Origin: an uncultured Ruminococcus sp.
GTDB taxonomy: Bacteria > Bacillota > Clostridia > Lachnospirales > Lachnospiraceae
DNA length: 46,282 nt
Direction: 5' to 3'
Assembly: GCA_904377845.1 (NCBI GenBank)
Contig: CAJFGR010000013.1
Coordinates: 1-46,282 of the forward strand
Part shown: piece by piece, positions 9,127 to 16,539 of the stretch
How positions within the stretch are numbered: the stretch's first letter is position 1
Layout of the letters: each line of letters opens with the position of its first letter
Position numbers and translations under genes: made by a program
Notes under the pieces: generated by a model
Databases searched by the model: none
What the model was told of the DNA's origin: nothing
The model's input: only the letters and a program-made list of their open reading frames with translations

Positions 9127-9463
9127 AGAAAAAAAGGCTCCCGTCCTGCAAAAGGACGAAAGCCATCTCTCTCGTTTTAACCACCTGTTACAACATACTT
9201 GAACTTCTCTCACCCGTATACACACTGTCTGATTCTGTGGTAAAAGCAATTCAGTTCGCATATGGTATCCTCTAACGCGGGATCCGCGTCAGCCCTTACT
9301 CTCTCATGCTGTCTGTATCTTCCGTAGGCTTTGGGGGCTGCAGTTCGGGAGTGATATTCGGAAATATTCTACTGGTACCGGGCTCGCACCATTCCCGGCT
9401 CGCTGGGATGTTCGGATAAAACCTACTGTCTCCGTCATAACCTTTGCTGTTGAAATTCATACA
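9127..9463 (-). promoter_or_regulatory. T-box riboswitch, isoleucine specifier
   Basis: Leader RNA read on the minus strand. Stem I is closed by GTAGG pairing with CCTAC. It contains the AGCGAGCCGGG ... GCGAGCCCGG hairpin and the specifier loop GAATATCACTCC, with ATC (Ile) at 9355-9353. Near the 3' end AGGTGGTTAAAACGAG supplies the T-box bulge with UGGU, which matches the ACCA end of tRNA-Ile. A terminator hairpin with a T7 tail follows (9129-9164). The promoter lies just upstream at 9470-9498. The target is ileS, about 530 nt further on. Confidence 0.88.
9129..9164 (-). terminator. T-box attenuator terminator
   Basis: On the minus strand GGCTTTCGTCC, a loop TTTTGCA, then GGACGGGAGCC and seven Ts. 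This is the terminator that competes with the T-box antiterminator. Confidence 0.88.
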
Positions 9464-9469
9464 AAGGTA

Positions 9470-9498
9470 ATTATAAAAAGAAAACACCGGTTCGTCAA
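9470..9498 (-). promoter_or_regulatory. SigA promoter of the ileS T-box leader
   Basis: TTGACG (9498-9493), 17-nt spacer, TATAAT (9475-9470). A near-consensus promoter placed a few bases before the T-box leader. Confidence 0.85.
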
Positions 9499-9508
9499 GC
9501 CCTTTGTT

Positions 9509-9528
9509 ATTTCAAAGGCCTTTGAAAT
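9509..9528. promoter_or_regulatory. Perfect 20-bp palindrome between divergent ileS and helD promoters
   Basis: ATTTCAAAGGCCTTTGAAAT, a perfect palindrome. It overlaps the likely -35 (TTGAAA, 9522-9527) of helD and sits 11 bp upstream of the ileS -35. A candidate operator; the protein is unknown. Confidence 0.6.
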
Positions 9529-9549
9529 CTTGCGAAAAAATGTTATATT
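9522..9549 (+). promoter_or_regulatory. Probable promoter of helD
   Basis: TTGAAA (9522-9527), 16-nt spacer, TATATT (9544-9549), about 55 bp before the helD start. Confidence 0.5.
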
Positions 9550-9604
9550 ACGCAGTAGGCATATATATCGTCAATCGACCAACCGGAAAGAGAGGTGAAT
9601 CTCA

Positions 9605-12600
9605 GTGGACCGACAAAAGACAAAAGTATCCCGTCCCATTCCGGGGCTGGACAGAAAAGCCGAAGAGGAGCAGCTCTCCAGAATTATCGGTATCGCACAG
9701 GCTAATCTTGAGCAAGCGGAAAAGAGCGGTGTGCAGTTAGCGGATGAGCTGCATGATCTGATGGAAACGTACGGGACAAAGGATAAGGAAGCGCTCTCAC
9801 TCTTCCACAATACCCAGTCCCAGCTGAGGGAAAACCAGAGAGATCTCATCCGGTGCCGAAAAGCGCGTAAGAAGCCTTATTTCGGCCGGATTGATTTCAG
9901 GGATCCGAAACTTCCATTTGCAGAATCCTACTATGTGGGGCGCGTCGGTATTTCGGAAAACGGTTCTGACCCGGCAGTTATAGACTGGCGTGCTCCTGTG
10001 GCCTCTGTCTATTATGAAAATACAATGGGACGCTGCAGTTACACTGTAAAGAACGAGGGGCACTGTGAGATCGACCTGAAACGCAAACGCACCTACGAAA
10101 TTGCGGAGGACCGTCTCCTTGATTTCTATGATTCCGATGTGGTAGCGAATGATGAGCTCCTGACCAAATATCTTGCCAGAAATAAGAGCGCTGTACTGGG
10201 TGTGATTATCGCTACGATCCAGAAAGAACAGAACAAAGTGATCCGCAGATCTCCAAAGATGAACATGATCGTACAGGGTGTTGCCGGTTCGGGAAAGACT
10301 ACTGTGGCAATGCACCGCATTTCTTATATTTTATATAACTATGAGGAAGATTTCCGTCCGGAGGACTTCTATATTATCGGGAGTAATCGGATTCTTTTGA
10401 ACTATATTACCAGTGTGCTCCCGGATTTGGACGTGTACGGGGTATCCCAGATGACAATGGAACAGCTCTTCGTTCGCCTGCTCTACGAAGACTGGGATCC
10501 ACAAGCTTACAGCATCCGACAGATTGGAAAAGAGGAAAATGCGATCAAGATCAAAGGGAGCTATGACTGGTTCCGCGACCTTGAAAAATATTGTAAAAAG
10601 ATTGAGAGGGAGACCATTCCCGCAGAAGATATTATTCTTGAAAACGGCGTCCTGCTCATGAAGAAGAGAACTGTTACAAACTGCCTGAACAACAATCCTC
10701 TCATATCCATGCAGGGAAAGATCAACCTGCTCAATTCAATCCTTATATCAAAGCTTGAAAATGAGGTCACCGGCAAAGATATCGCGTATCCGCCGGACGT
10801 GCGGAAGGAACTTTTCCAGAAATACAGACGGCATTTCGGCGGGAATGTATGGAAAGGATCTATTTTCGAAGTATACAGAGATTTTCTCAGGGTTCAGGCA
10901 GAAAAGGGGAAGGCGGTTCCCGATCCCGGAGATGCATTTGACCTGTATGACCTCGCGGCGCTGGCATATCTGTATAAACGGATCAAAGAGACAGACGGCA
11001 TCCGCGAGGCGAGCCATGTGATCATCGATGAGGCGCAGGATTTCGGCATGACGGCATACGCCTCTCTCTGCTACTGTCTTCGCGGCTGTACCTACACGAT
11101 CATGGGGGATGTATCACAAAACATTCATTATGGATACGGGCTGAACGACTGGGAAGATCTGAAAGCGCTGATACTGAACAGAATTCCTGACGGGTTCAGC
11201 GTACTGAAAAAGAGTTACCGGAATACCGTAGAAATCTCAGATTTCGCTGCCGGAATATTAAGGCACGGAAGCTTTCCCGTCTACCCGGTGGATCCGATCC
11301 GGCGTCACGGGAACCCGGTAAGCATAACAAAGTGCAGCAGTACAGACGCTATGTCTGTAGAAGTCATAGAGACAATCCGACACTGGCAGTCGGACGGCAG
11401 AGAAACAATTGCAGTGATCTGCCGGGACGATACAGAGGCAGAAAATCTTAAAAAGCTGCTCGGTACAGAATTGACACTTGCCGATACAGATCCTGAGACG
11501 GCCGAATTTACCGAGGGAATCATGGTGCTCCCCGTAGAATATACGAAAGGTCTTGAGTTCGATGCAGTGCTCCTCTATAATCCGACTTCTGAAAACTATC
11601 CCGCGGAAGATGCATATGTCAAGCTTCTGTATGTGGCAGCTACCCGTGCCCTTCATGAACTTGCCATCATACACACCGGGGTTCTGACCGATCTGATCGC
11701 CAAGCCGGCACCGGAAAGGACGCAAAATCATCTGCCGGAATCAGAGAGCATAAGCGCCACTGCGGCAGAAAATCAGAAAGAGAAACCTGCCGAAGATCGG
11801 AGAACTGAAAATAGGAAGCCGCTTGATCCCCTGCATAAAGCGCCGGAAAAATCTGCTGCTTCACCTCAAAAGCTGGGATCTATATTAAAAACCGCACAGT
11901 CCGCCGATCTTCCTGTCAATCCTTCTCCGTTCCGGTTTGGATCGATTCCGGACGGGAATCTCCTGAAACTGGGGAAAGAAACCGCCGGACGCTCCTGTGA
12001 CTTATCGATCCGGAGTATCAAACGCACAAAATACTTTCTTGATCTGATCAGCGCTGACGGAACCTTACGCCTGACTCCTGTGCATGATTCCATCATCCGG
12101 GTACAGTTTTTTGGCAGGAATTTGAACACACCTGCTTCCGGCTACTGGAACTATGTCCCGAAAGAAGCTCACTCATGGACGGCCCGCGCAGGAAAATCTC
12201 TTGCAGAGCTTGCCACAGGAGAACTCAAAGTACAAATCGATAAAAGAAGCGGCGCCATCCGTTTTCTTGATAAAAAGGGGCGGAAACTTCTGACAGAATC
12301 CCGGCTGCTTCCGAGACTGATTGACACGGGCGATCAGGTCAGAACATGGAATTATTTTGACTGGCCCAGAGAAGAAAAGCTTTCCGTTAAAGGAATCCTT
12401 GCGGAAGACCGCGAGCGCATTAACAGCAAAGCAAGATACATCAGCTTCGGCGGAAAGATCATGCGGATGCCCCTTGTTGTATCCGAGTACGGATATGGAC
12501 TGGGGATTGCTGCAGACGAGACAGTCATGTGCTGCAATGTTCCTGTGTACGGAACATATCTGTATACCGAGGGAACAAAGCAGATTGATTATTACTTTAT

Positions 12601-12652
12601 ATATGGGGAAAATTACGAGGGGATACTGGAACTTTATCAAAAACTGAAATAA
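9605..12652 (+). CDS. helD: HelD-like helicase fused to GH31 N-terminal domain
   Basis: 1015 aa. Residues 1-700 are a UvrD/Rep-type (SF1) ATPase of the HelD family, which frees stalled RNA polymerase from nucleic acid (family knowledge). The N-terminal coiled coil (15-85) matches HelD's secondary-channel arm. Walker A GVAGSGKTT is at 225-233, the DEAQD box at about 475-479, and motif VI YVAATRALHEL at 676-686. Residues 700-795 form a Glu/Lys/Pro-rich linker. Residues 800-1015 resemble the beta-sandwich that precedes the catalytic barrel of GH31 alpha-glucosidases (SIIRVQFFGRN, RSGAIRFLDKKGRKLL, EYGYGLGIA, DYYFIYGENYEGILELYQKL). The protein stops where the GH31 barrel would begin, so no hydrolase activity is expected. 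GTG start at 9605 with AGAGGTG seven bases upstream; no in-frame ATG fits better. Monocistronic, with terminators following. Confidence 0.88.
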   Translation: MDRQKTKVSRPIPGLDRKAEEEQLSRIIGIAQANLEQAEKSGVQLADELHDLMETYGTKDKEALSLFHNTQSQLRENQRDLIRCRKARKKPYFGRIDFRDPKLPFAESYYVGRVGISENGSDPAVIDWRAPVASVYYENTMGRCSYTVKNEGHCEIDLKRKRTYEIAEDRLLDFYDSDVVANDELLTKYLARNKSAVLGVIIATIQKEQNKVIRRSPKMNMIVQGVAGSGKTTVAMHRISYILYNYEEDFRPEDFYIIGSNRILLNYITSVLPDLDVYGVSQMTMEQLFVRLLYEDWDPQAYSIRQIGKEENAIKIKGSYDWFRDLEKYCKKIERETIPAEDIILENGVLLMKKRTVTNCLNNNPLISMQGKINLLNSILISKLENEVTGKDIAYPPDVRKELFQKYRRHFGGNVWKGSIFEVYRDFLRVQAEKGKAVPDPGDAFDLYDLAALAYLYKRIKETDGIREASHVIIDEAQDFGMTAYASLCYCLRGCTYTIMGDVSQNIHYGYGLNDWEDLKALILNRIPDGFSVLKKSYRNTVEISDFAAGILRHGSFPVYPVDPIRRHGNPVSITKCSSTDAMSVEVIETIRHWQSDGRETIAVICRDDTEAENLKKLLGTELTLADTDPETAEFTEGIMVLPVEYTKGLEFDAVLLYNPTSENYPAEDAYVKLLYVAATRALHELAIIHTGVLTDLIAKPAPERTQNHLPESESISATAAENQKEKPAEDRRTENRKPLDPLHKAPEKSAASPQKLGSILKTAQSADLPVNPSPFRFGSIPDGNLLKLGKETAGRSCDLSIRSIKRTKYFLDLISADGTLRLTPVHDSIIRVQFFGRNLNTPASGYWNYVPKEAHSWTARAGKSLAELATGELKVQIDKRSGAIRFLDKKGRKLLTESRLLPRLIDTGDQVRTWNYFDWPREEKLSVKGILAEDRERINSKARYISFGGKIMRMPLVVSEYGYGLGIAADETVMCCNVPVYGTYLYTEGTKQIDYYFIYGENYEGILELYQKLK

Positions 12653-12672
12653 AAACTGTTGATTGGGGCTTG

Positions 12673-12691
12673 TCGGTTAATACCGATTTTT
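12673..12691 (+). terminator. Short terminator after helD
   Basis: TCGGT TAAT ACCGA followed by five Ts, 20 bp after the helD stop. The stem is short, so it is probably weak. Confidence 0.45.
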
Positions 12692-12713
12692 AACCCTTGA
12701 TATGAGAGAAAGA

Positions 12714-12745
12714 GGCTGTCGGGAAATAGATAGTTCCCGACAGCC
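12714..12745. terminator. Bidirectional terminator between helD and cadA
   Basis: GGCTGTCGGGAA and TTCCCGACAGCC form a perfect 12-bp stem with an 8-nt loop. CCTTTT follows on the plus strand and TCTTTC on the minus strand, between convergent genes. Confidence 0.8.
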
Positions 12746-12749
12746 CCTT

Positions 12750-14651
12750 TTATAACTTTTTCACAAAAAGTGCCCGGATCGCGTTGAGCACTGCGATGAT
12801 CATTACGCCTACATCCGCGAATATTGCAAGCCACATATTGGCAATTCCAATCGCCCCTAACACGAGGCAGATCAGCTTGATACCGATGGCAAACCAGATG
12901 TTTTCATACACGATGCGGAGACATTTTCTTGAGATCCGGATGGCCTTGGCTATCTTCAGCGGGTCATCGTCCATCAGAACAATATCTGCCGCCTCAATGG
13001 CTGCATCCGATCCCATGGCTCCCATGGCGATACCGATATCTGCGCGGGAGAGCACCGGTGCGTCATTGATGCCGTCTCCCACAAATGCCAGCTTTCCTTT
13101 CCCGGTATTCTTTTTCAGCAGTTCTTCCACTTCAGATACTTTATCAGCGGGAAGAAGTTCCGCGTGTACTTCGTCAATGCCCAGGTCTTCAGCCACGTGT
13201 TCGGCTACCTTTCTGGAATCGCCGGTGAGCATGACTGTCTTTTCCACGCCTGCTTTTTTCAGGGCCATGACTGCCTCTTTTGCATGGGGTTTCTCAATAT
13301 CAGAAATCACGATATGTCCGGCATAGCGTCCGTCTACCGCCATATGGATGATCGTCCCCGCCTGATGGCAGTCAATCCATTTGACCCCCAGTCTGCCCAT
13401 CAGCTTTGAATTTCCTGCCGCCACATCAACGCCGTCTACTTTCGCTGTCACACCGTTTCCGCTGATCTCCTGAATATCTGTTACACGGCTCCGGTCGATC
13501 TCTTTTCCGTAAGCTCTCTGCAGACTCTTGCTGATCGGATGGGAAGACGCGCTCTCAGCCAGCGCTGCGTATTCCAGCAGCTGCTCCCTGTCCATCTCGT
13601 TGTGGTGTACCTCGTTTACCTCGAATACACCCTGTGTCAGTGTACCTGTCTTGTCAAATACGACACATTTTGTCTGGGACAATGTCTCCAGATAATTGGA
13701 TCCTTTTACTAGTACTCCCGCATTGCTGGCTCCTCCGATTCCGGCGAAGAAGCTTAAGGGGATACTGATCACCAGCGCGCACGGACAGCTTATAACGAGA
13801 AATGTAAGCGCACGGTAGATCCATGTGCCCCACTCTGCCGGTATTCCCATTCCGAACATCCGCACAAGGGGAGGTAAAATTGCCAGTACGATGGCACTGT
13901 AAACCACTGCCGGAGTATATATCCGTGCAAATTTGGTAATAAAGTCCTCGGATTTTGATTTTCTGGAACTTGCATTTTCCACCAGATCCAGAATCTTGGA
14001 TACTGTAGATTCCCCGAACTCTTTGGTCGTCTTTATCTTCAGCACGCCCGTCATATTGATGCATCCGCTGATGATCTCGTCGCCCTCCTGTGCCTCCCTC
14101 GGCAGGCTCTCTCCTGTCAGTGCACTTGTGTTGAGGGTGGATGTTCCTTCTATGACCACACCGTCGATTGGAACTTTCTCCCCCGGCTGCACCACGATCA
14201 CAGAGCCGATCTCCACCTCATCCGGATCGATCTGTTCCAGTTTGCCGTCCTTTTCAATGTTGGCATAGTCAGGACGGATGTCCATCAGATCACTGATGTT
14301 CCTGCGGCTTTTCCCTACAGCATAGCTCTGGAACCACTCGCCGATCTGATAGAACAGCATAACCGCTATCGCCTCTACATAATCTCCGGCTTCATGATCA
14401 ACCACTTCACTGTATATCGCAATGGCAATCGCGCCGATCGTAGCGATCGCCATCAGCAGGCTCTCGTCAAAGGGCTGTCGGTTCTTGATTCCTTTAAACG
14501 CCTTGATCAGAATATCATATCCGATCACCAGATAAGGGATCAGATAGAGAACGAATCTCAGCGGCCCGCCAAATGGCAGAAAATTAAACCCGATCAGCAG
14601 GGCTGCCGAGATCAGGATCCTGATCAGCATTTTTTTCTGTTTTTTACTCAT
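12750..14651 (-). CDS. cadA: Heavy-metal (Cd/Zn/Pb) P1B-type exporting ATPase
   Basis: Cytoplasmic-membrane ATPase that exports divalent soft metals. 633 aa with about eight membrane segments. Motifs in order: TGES actuator (179-182), CPC metal site (289-291), phosphorylation DKTGT (Asp333), the HP motif in SSHPISKS (about 375), and the hinge GDGINDAP. The last helices keep Lys (about 592, GIKLICLVLG) and Asp (about 613, FADVG), the pair typical of P1B-2 Zn/Cd/Pb pumps rather than Cu pumps. It has no N-terminal metal-binding domain; a separate HMA protein is encoded just upstream. The start at 14651 follows GGAAGG. Divergent ArsR regulator and palindromic AT-rich sites upstream point to metal-responsive repression. 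Confidence 0.93.
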   Translation of the reverse strand: MSKKQKKMLIRILISAALLIGFNFLPFGGPLRFVLYLIPYLVIGYDILIKAFKGIKNRQPFDESLLMAIATIGAIAIAIYSEVVDHEAGDYVEAIAVMLFYQIGEWFQSYAVGKSRRNISDLMDIRPDYANIEKDGKLEQIDPDEVEIGSVIVVQPGEKVPIDGVVIEGTSTLNTSALTGESLPREAQEGDEIISGCINMTGVLKIKTTKEFGESTVSKILDLVENASSRKSKSEDFITKFARIYTPAVVYSAIVLAILPPLVRMFGMGIPAEWGTWIYRALTFLVISCPCALVISIPLSFFAGIGGASNAGVLVKGSNYLETLSQTKCVVFDKTGTLTQGVFEVNEVHHNEMDREQLLEYAALAESASSHPISKSLQRAYGKEIDRSRVTDIQEISGNGVTAKVDGVDVAAGNSKLMGRLGVKWIDCHQAGTIIHMAVDGRYAGHIVISDIEKPHAKEAVMALKKAGVEKTVMLTGDSRKVAEHVAEDLGIDEVHAELLPADKVSEVEELLKKNTGKGKLAFVGDGINDAPVLSRADIGIAMGAMGSDAAIEAADIVLMDDDPLKIAKAIRISRKCLRIVYENIWFAIGIKLICLVLGAIGIANMWLAIFADVGVMIIAVLNAIRALFVKKL

Positions 14652-14675
14652 AAGTCATTCCTTCCTTCAGCACTG

Positions 14676-14694
14676 ATATATTAATTAAATATAT
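14676..14694. promoter_or_regulatory. AT-rich near-palindrome upstream of cadA, possible ArsR site
   Basis: ATATATTAATTAAATATAT, centred on TTAATTAA, with a TTAATTGTT half-site alongside (14697-14705). It resembles the operator in front of the HMA gene at 15054-15071. Confidence 0.4.
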
Positions 14695-14726
14695 GCTTAA
14701 TTGTTTATCCGTTTCTCATATTTAAT

Positions 14727-14750
14727 CCCGGGATGCGACGCGCTCCCGGG
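14727..14750. other. GC-rich hairpin between HMA gene and cadA
   Basis: CCCGGGA and TCCCGGG form a perfect 7-bp stem with a 10-nt loop, with no T-run on either side. It is more likely an mRNA stability or processing element in the hma-cadA transcript than a terminator. Confidence 0.4.
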
Positions 14751-14812
14751 AAAACCGTCTATTCTTTTCGTAATAATTACGGAAGTATTTATACTATACC
14801 AGAAAATCTATC

Positions 14813-15031
14813 CTACAGGAAGATCTCGCAGTCATCTTCTACTTTCTTACAGTTTTTCAGGACTTCCTGCATAACTGACTTTGCATCATGTCCCTCTTCA
14901 AACTCTACATTCATCTTAAGTGTCATGAAGTTAACAACCGCATCCTTTACACCTGCTGTATTTTTCGCAGCCTGCTCCATTTTATTTGCACAGTTTGCAC
15001 AGTCAACATCAATTTTATAGCTCTTTTTCAT
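14813..15031 (-). CDS. Small heavy-metal-associated (HMA) domain protein
   Basis: 72 aa, a single HMA ferredoxin-like domain. The metal motif reads DCANCANKME, so the usual MxCxxC is present as DCANC. The rest follows the fold (GVKDAVVNFMTLKMNVEFEEG ... VLKNCKKVEDDCEIFL). It probably acts as a soluble metal chaperone or detached N-terminal domain for the ATPase encoded 161 bp downstream, which lacks its own. AAAGGAGAT precedes the ATG. Divergent from the ArsR gene, with the shared regulatory region at 15032-15166. Confidence 0.88.
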   Translation of the reverse strand: MKKSYKIDVDCANCANKMEQAAKNTAGVKDAVVNFMTLKMNVEFEEGHDAKSVMQEVLKNCKKVEDDCEIFL

Positions 15032-15053
15032 TTTCGTTATCTCCTTTTAATTA

Positions 15054-15071
15054 AACAATTATTTAATTGTT
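15054..15071. promoter_or_regulatory. Operator palindrome between HMA and arsR genes
   Basis: AACAATTA-TT-TAATTGTT: perfect 8-bp arms with a 2-nt spacer. It lies 22 bp before the HMA start and overlaps the -35 of the arsR promoter, so one bound repressor could shut off both directions. Confidence 0.65.
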
Positions 15072-15099
15072 GACTATAATGTACTTCTGATTTTATAAT
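15070..15099 (+). promoter_or_regulatory. Promoter of the arsR-araC unit
   Basis: TTGACT (15070-15075), 18-nt spacer, TATAAT (15094-15099). Its -35 overlaps the operator at 15054-15071. Confidence 0.7.
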
Positions 15100-15166
15100 A
15101 AGTCAAGAGCTTTGCGGATGTTATTTCCGTTTGGGCGAAATATATTTCTGATTGGAGCAATGACTT

Positions 15167-15538
15167 ATGAAAGAACAGAACCTGCCCCATGACCACGGGC
15201 ATAATAATGAAGAAAAAATAAGGAAACATCTGCCGGGAGAGGCCGAGATCGCCGGGGTATCTGAAGCCATGAAACAGCTGGGCGATCCCAGCAGGCTGCG
15301 TATCTTCTGGCTTCTGTGCCACTGTGAGGAATGTGTGCTTAATATTGCCGCCATCGTAAATATGACAAGCCCTGCAGTCTCACATCATCTGAGGATCTTA
15401 AAGAGCAGCGGCCTTATTGTCAGCCGCCGTGAGGGAAAGGAAATGTATTACAGGACAGCAGATACAGAGCTTGCACAGATGCTTCATCATATGATAGAAA
15501 AACTGGGAAAGATCACCTGCCCGGAGGAAGATGCGTAA
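15167..15538 (+). CDS. ArsR/SmtB-family metal-responsive repressor (CadC/CzrA type)
   Basis: 123 aa winged-helix repressor that leaves DNA on binding metal. It has a His-rich N-terminus (PHDHGHN). The core is LGDPSRLRIFWLLCHCEECVLNIAAIVNMTSPAVSHHLRIL. CHCEEC sits where SmtB/CadC proteins carry the alpha-3 metal ligands (ELCVCD). The recognition helix SPAVSHHLRILKSSGLI and the wing SRREGKEMYYR follow. A C-terminal helix with HH (LHHMIEKL) may provide the alpha-5 site. Divergent from the HMA/cadA genes, which it should control through the palindrome at 15054-15071. It overlaps or abuts the AraC gene downstream. Confidence 0.92.
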   Translation: MKEQNLPHDHGHNNEEKIRKHLPGEAEIAGVSEAMKQLGDPSRLRIFWLLCHCEECVLNIAAIVNMTSPAVSHHLRILKSSGLIVSRREGKEMYYRTADTELAQMLHHMIEKLGKITCPEEDA

Positions 15539-16532
15539 TATGGAGAAAGAACTTTGCACAATTACCGGTAAACTCAAAGATGTGCCGGAGGGCAGCTGTG
15601 TTAATATCCGCCATCCTCTGGGAGCATCTGACATTGTCAGAACAGTATCTTCCGAAGGTGTGCCGGACGGCGCCAGACTGAAATCGGAGACCTTCGAGCT
15701 GTATCCCGGCATCGAACTCTCTTTTCACTGCTATCTTGCAGACCATTTCCACATTCACCACTGCCACGGTATCTCCGTCCTGTCCATCGACCACTGCCGC
15801 GCGGGAAGAATCGGGTGGGAAATGAAAGGCGGCTTAAGCCTGTATTTCGGAAACGGCGACCTGTCATTCCACTATACAGATAAATGTTCTGACTCCGAGA
15901 TCACCCTTCCTCTCGGATACTATGAAGGGCTTTCCGTTGCCCTCGACCTTCCGGTACTCCAGGAAAGCCTGCCCGAGCTTCTCAGCGACGCAGGTGTGGA
16001 CGTCAGAGATCTCTGTCTGAAATTCTGCGGGGAGAGAGAAACTGCAGCGCTTCCTGCAAGCAGCCGGATCGAGCATATCTTTTCTGAAGTATATGACCTG
16101 CCGGAACAGATGAAGCTGCCTTACCTGAAGCTGAAATGCCAGGAACTTCTCATGTTCCTGAATATGGCGGAACCTGCCAGGGAAAATGTACTCGATCCCC
16201 ACTACTCCGAACAGGTCAGCGTCATCCGGAAAATTCACGACCGTATGACAGAGCATCCGGAAAAGAGATATACGATCGACGAGCTGGCAAAAGAATATCT
16301 CATCAACACCGCCGCACTGAAAAGCATTTTCAAATCCGTCTATGGAATGCCGGTTGCCGCATATATGAAACACTACCGCATCACGAAAGCGGCCGGACTG
16401 CTCCGGAGCAGTGACGAGAGCATAGCATCTGTTGCCCGCTCGGTGGGATACGAAAGTCAGAGCAAGTTTTCGGCAGCATTTAAGGAGATCATGAAAATAC
16501 TGCCCACGGATTACCGCAGACAGTATATGTAA
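15531..16532 (+). CDS. AraC-family transcriptional regulator
   Basis: 333 aa. The N-terminal ligand domain of about 225 residues is unlike any I can name. The C-terminal double helix-turn-helix of AraC type runs from about residue 235 (KRYTIDELAKEYLINTAALK and SIASVARSVGYESQSKFSAAFKE). The layout resembles PchR-like regulators that respond to metal chelates (weak inference). The first ATG (15531) overlaps the arsR stop; a second at 15540 fits the GGAGGA site about as well, so the start is uncertain by three codons. Being translationally coupled to arsR ties it to the metal locus. It converges with the carboxypeptidase gene, whose stop is only 7 bp away. Confidence 0.88.
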   Translation: MRNMEKELCTITGKLKDVPEGSCVNIRHPLGASDIVRTVSSEGVPDGARLKSETFELYPGIELSFHCYLADHFHIHHCHGISVLSIDHCRAGRIGWEMKGGLSLYFGNGDLSFHYTDKCSDSEITLPLGYYEGLSVALDLPVLQESLPELLSDAGVDVRDLCLKFCGERETAALPASSRIEHIFSEVYDLPEQMKLPYLKLKCQELLMFLNMAEPARENVLDPHYSEQVSVIRKIHDRMTEHPEKRYTIDELAKEYLINTAALKSIFKSVYGMPVAAYMKHYRITKAAGLLRSSDESIASVARSVGYESQSKFSAAFKEIMKILPTDYRRQYM

Positions 16533-16539
16533 ATTCACC

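Noticed and set aside
9296-9487. 63-codon minus-strand frame upstream of ileS
   Set aside because: It lies within the T-box RNA and has no independent support.
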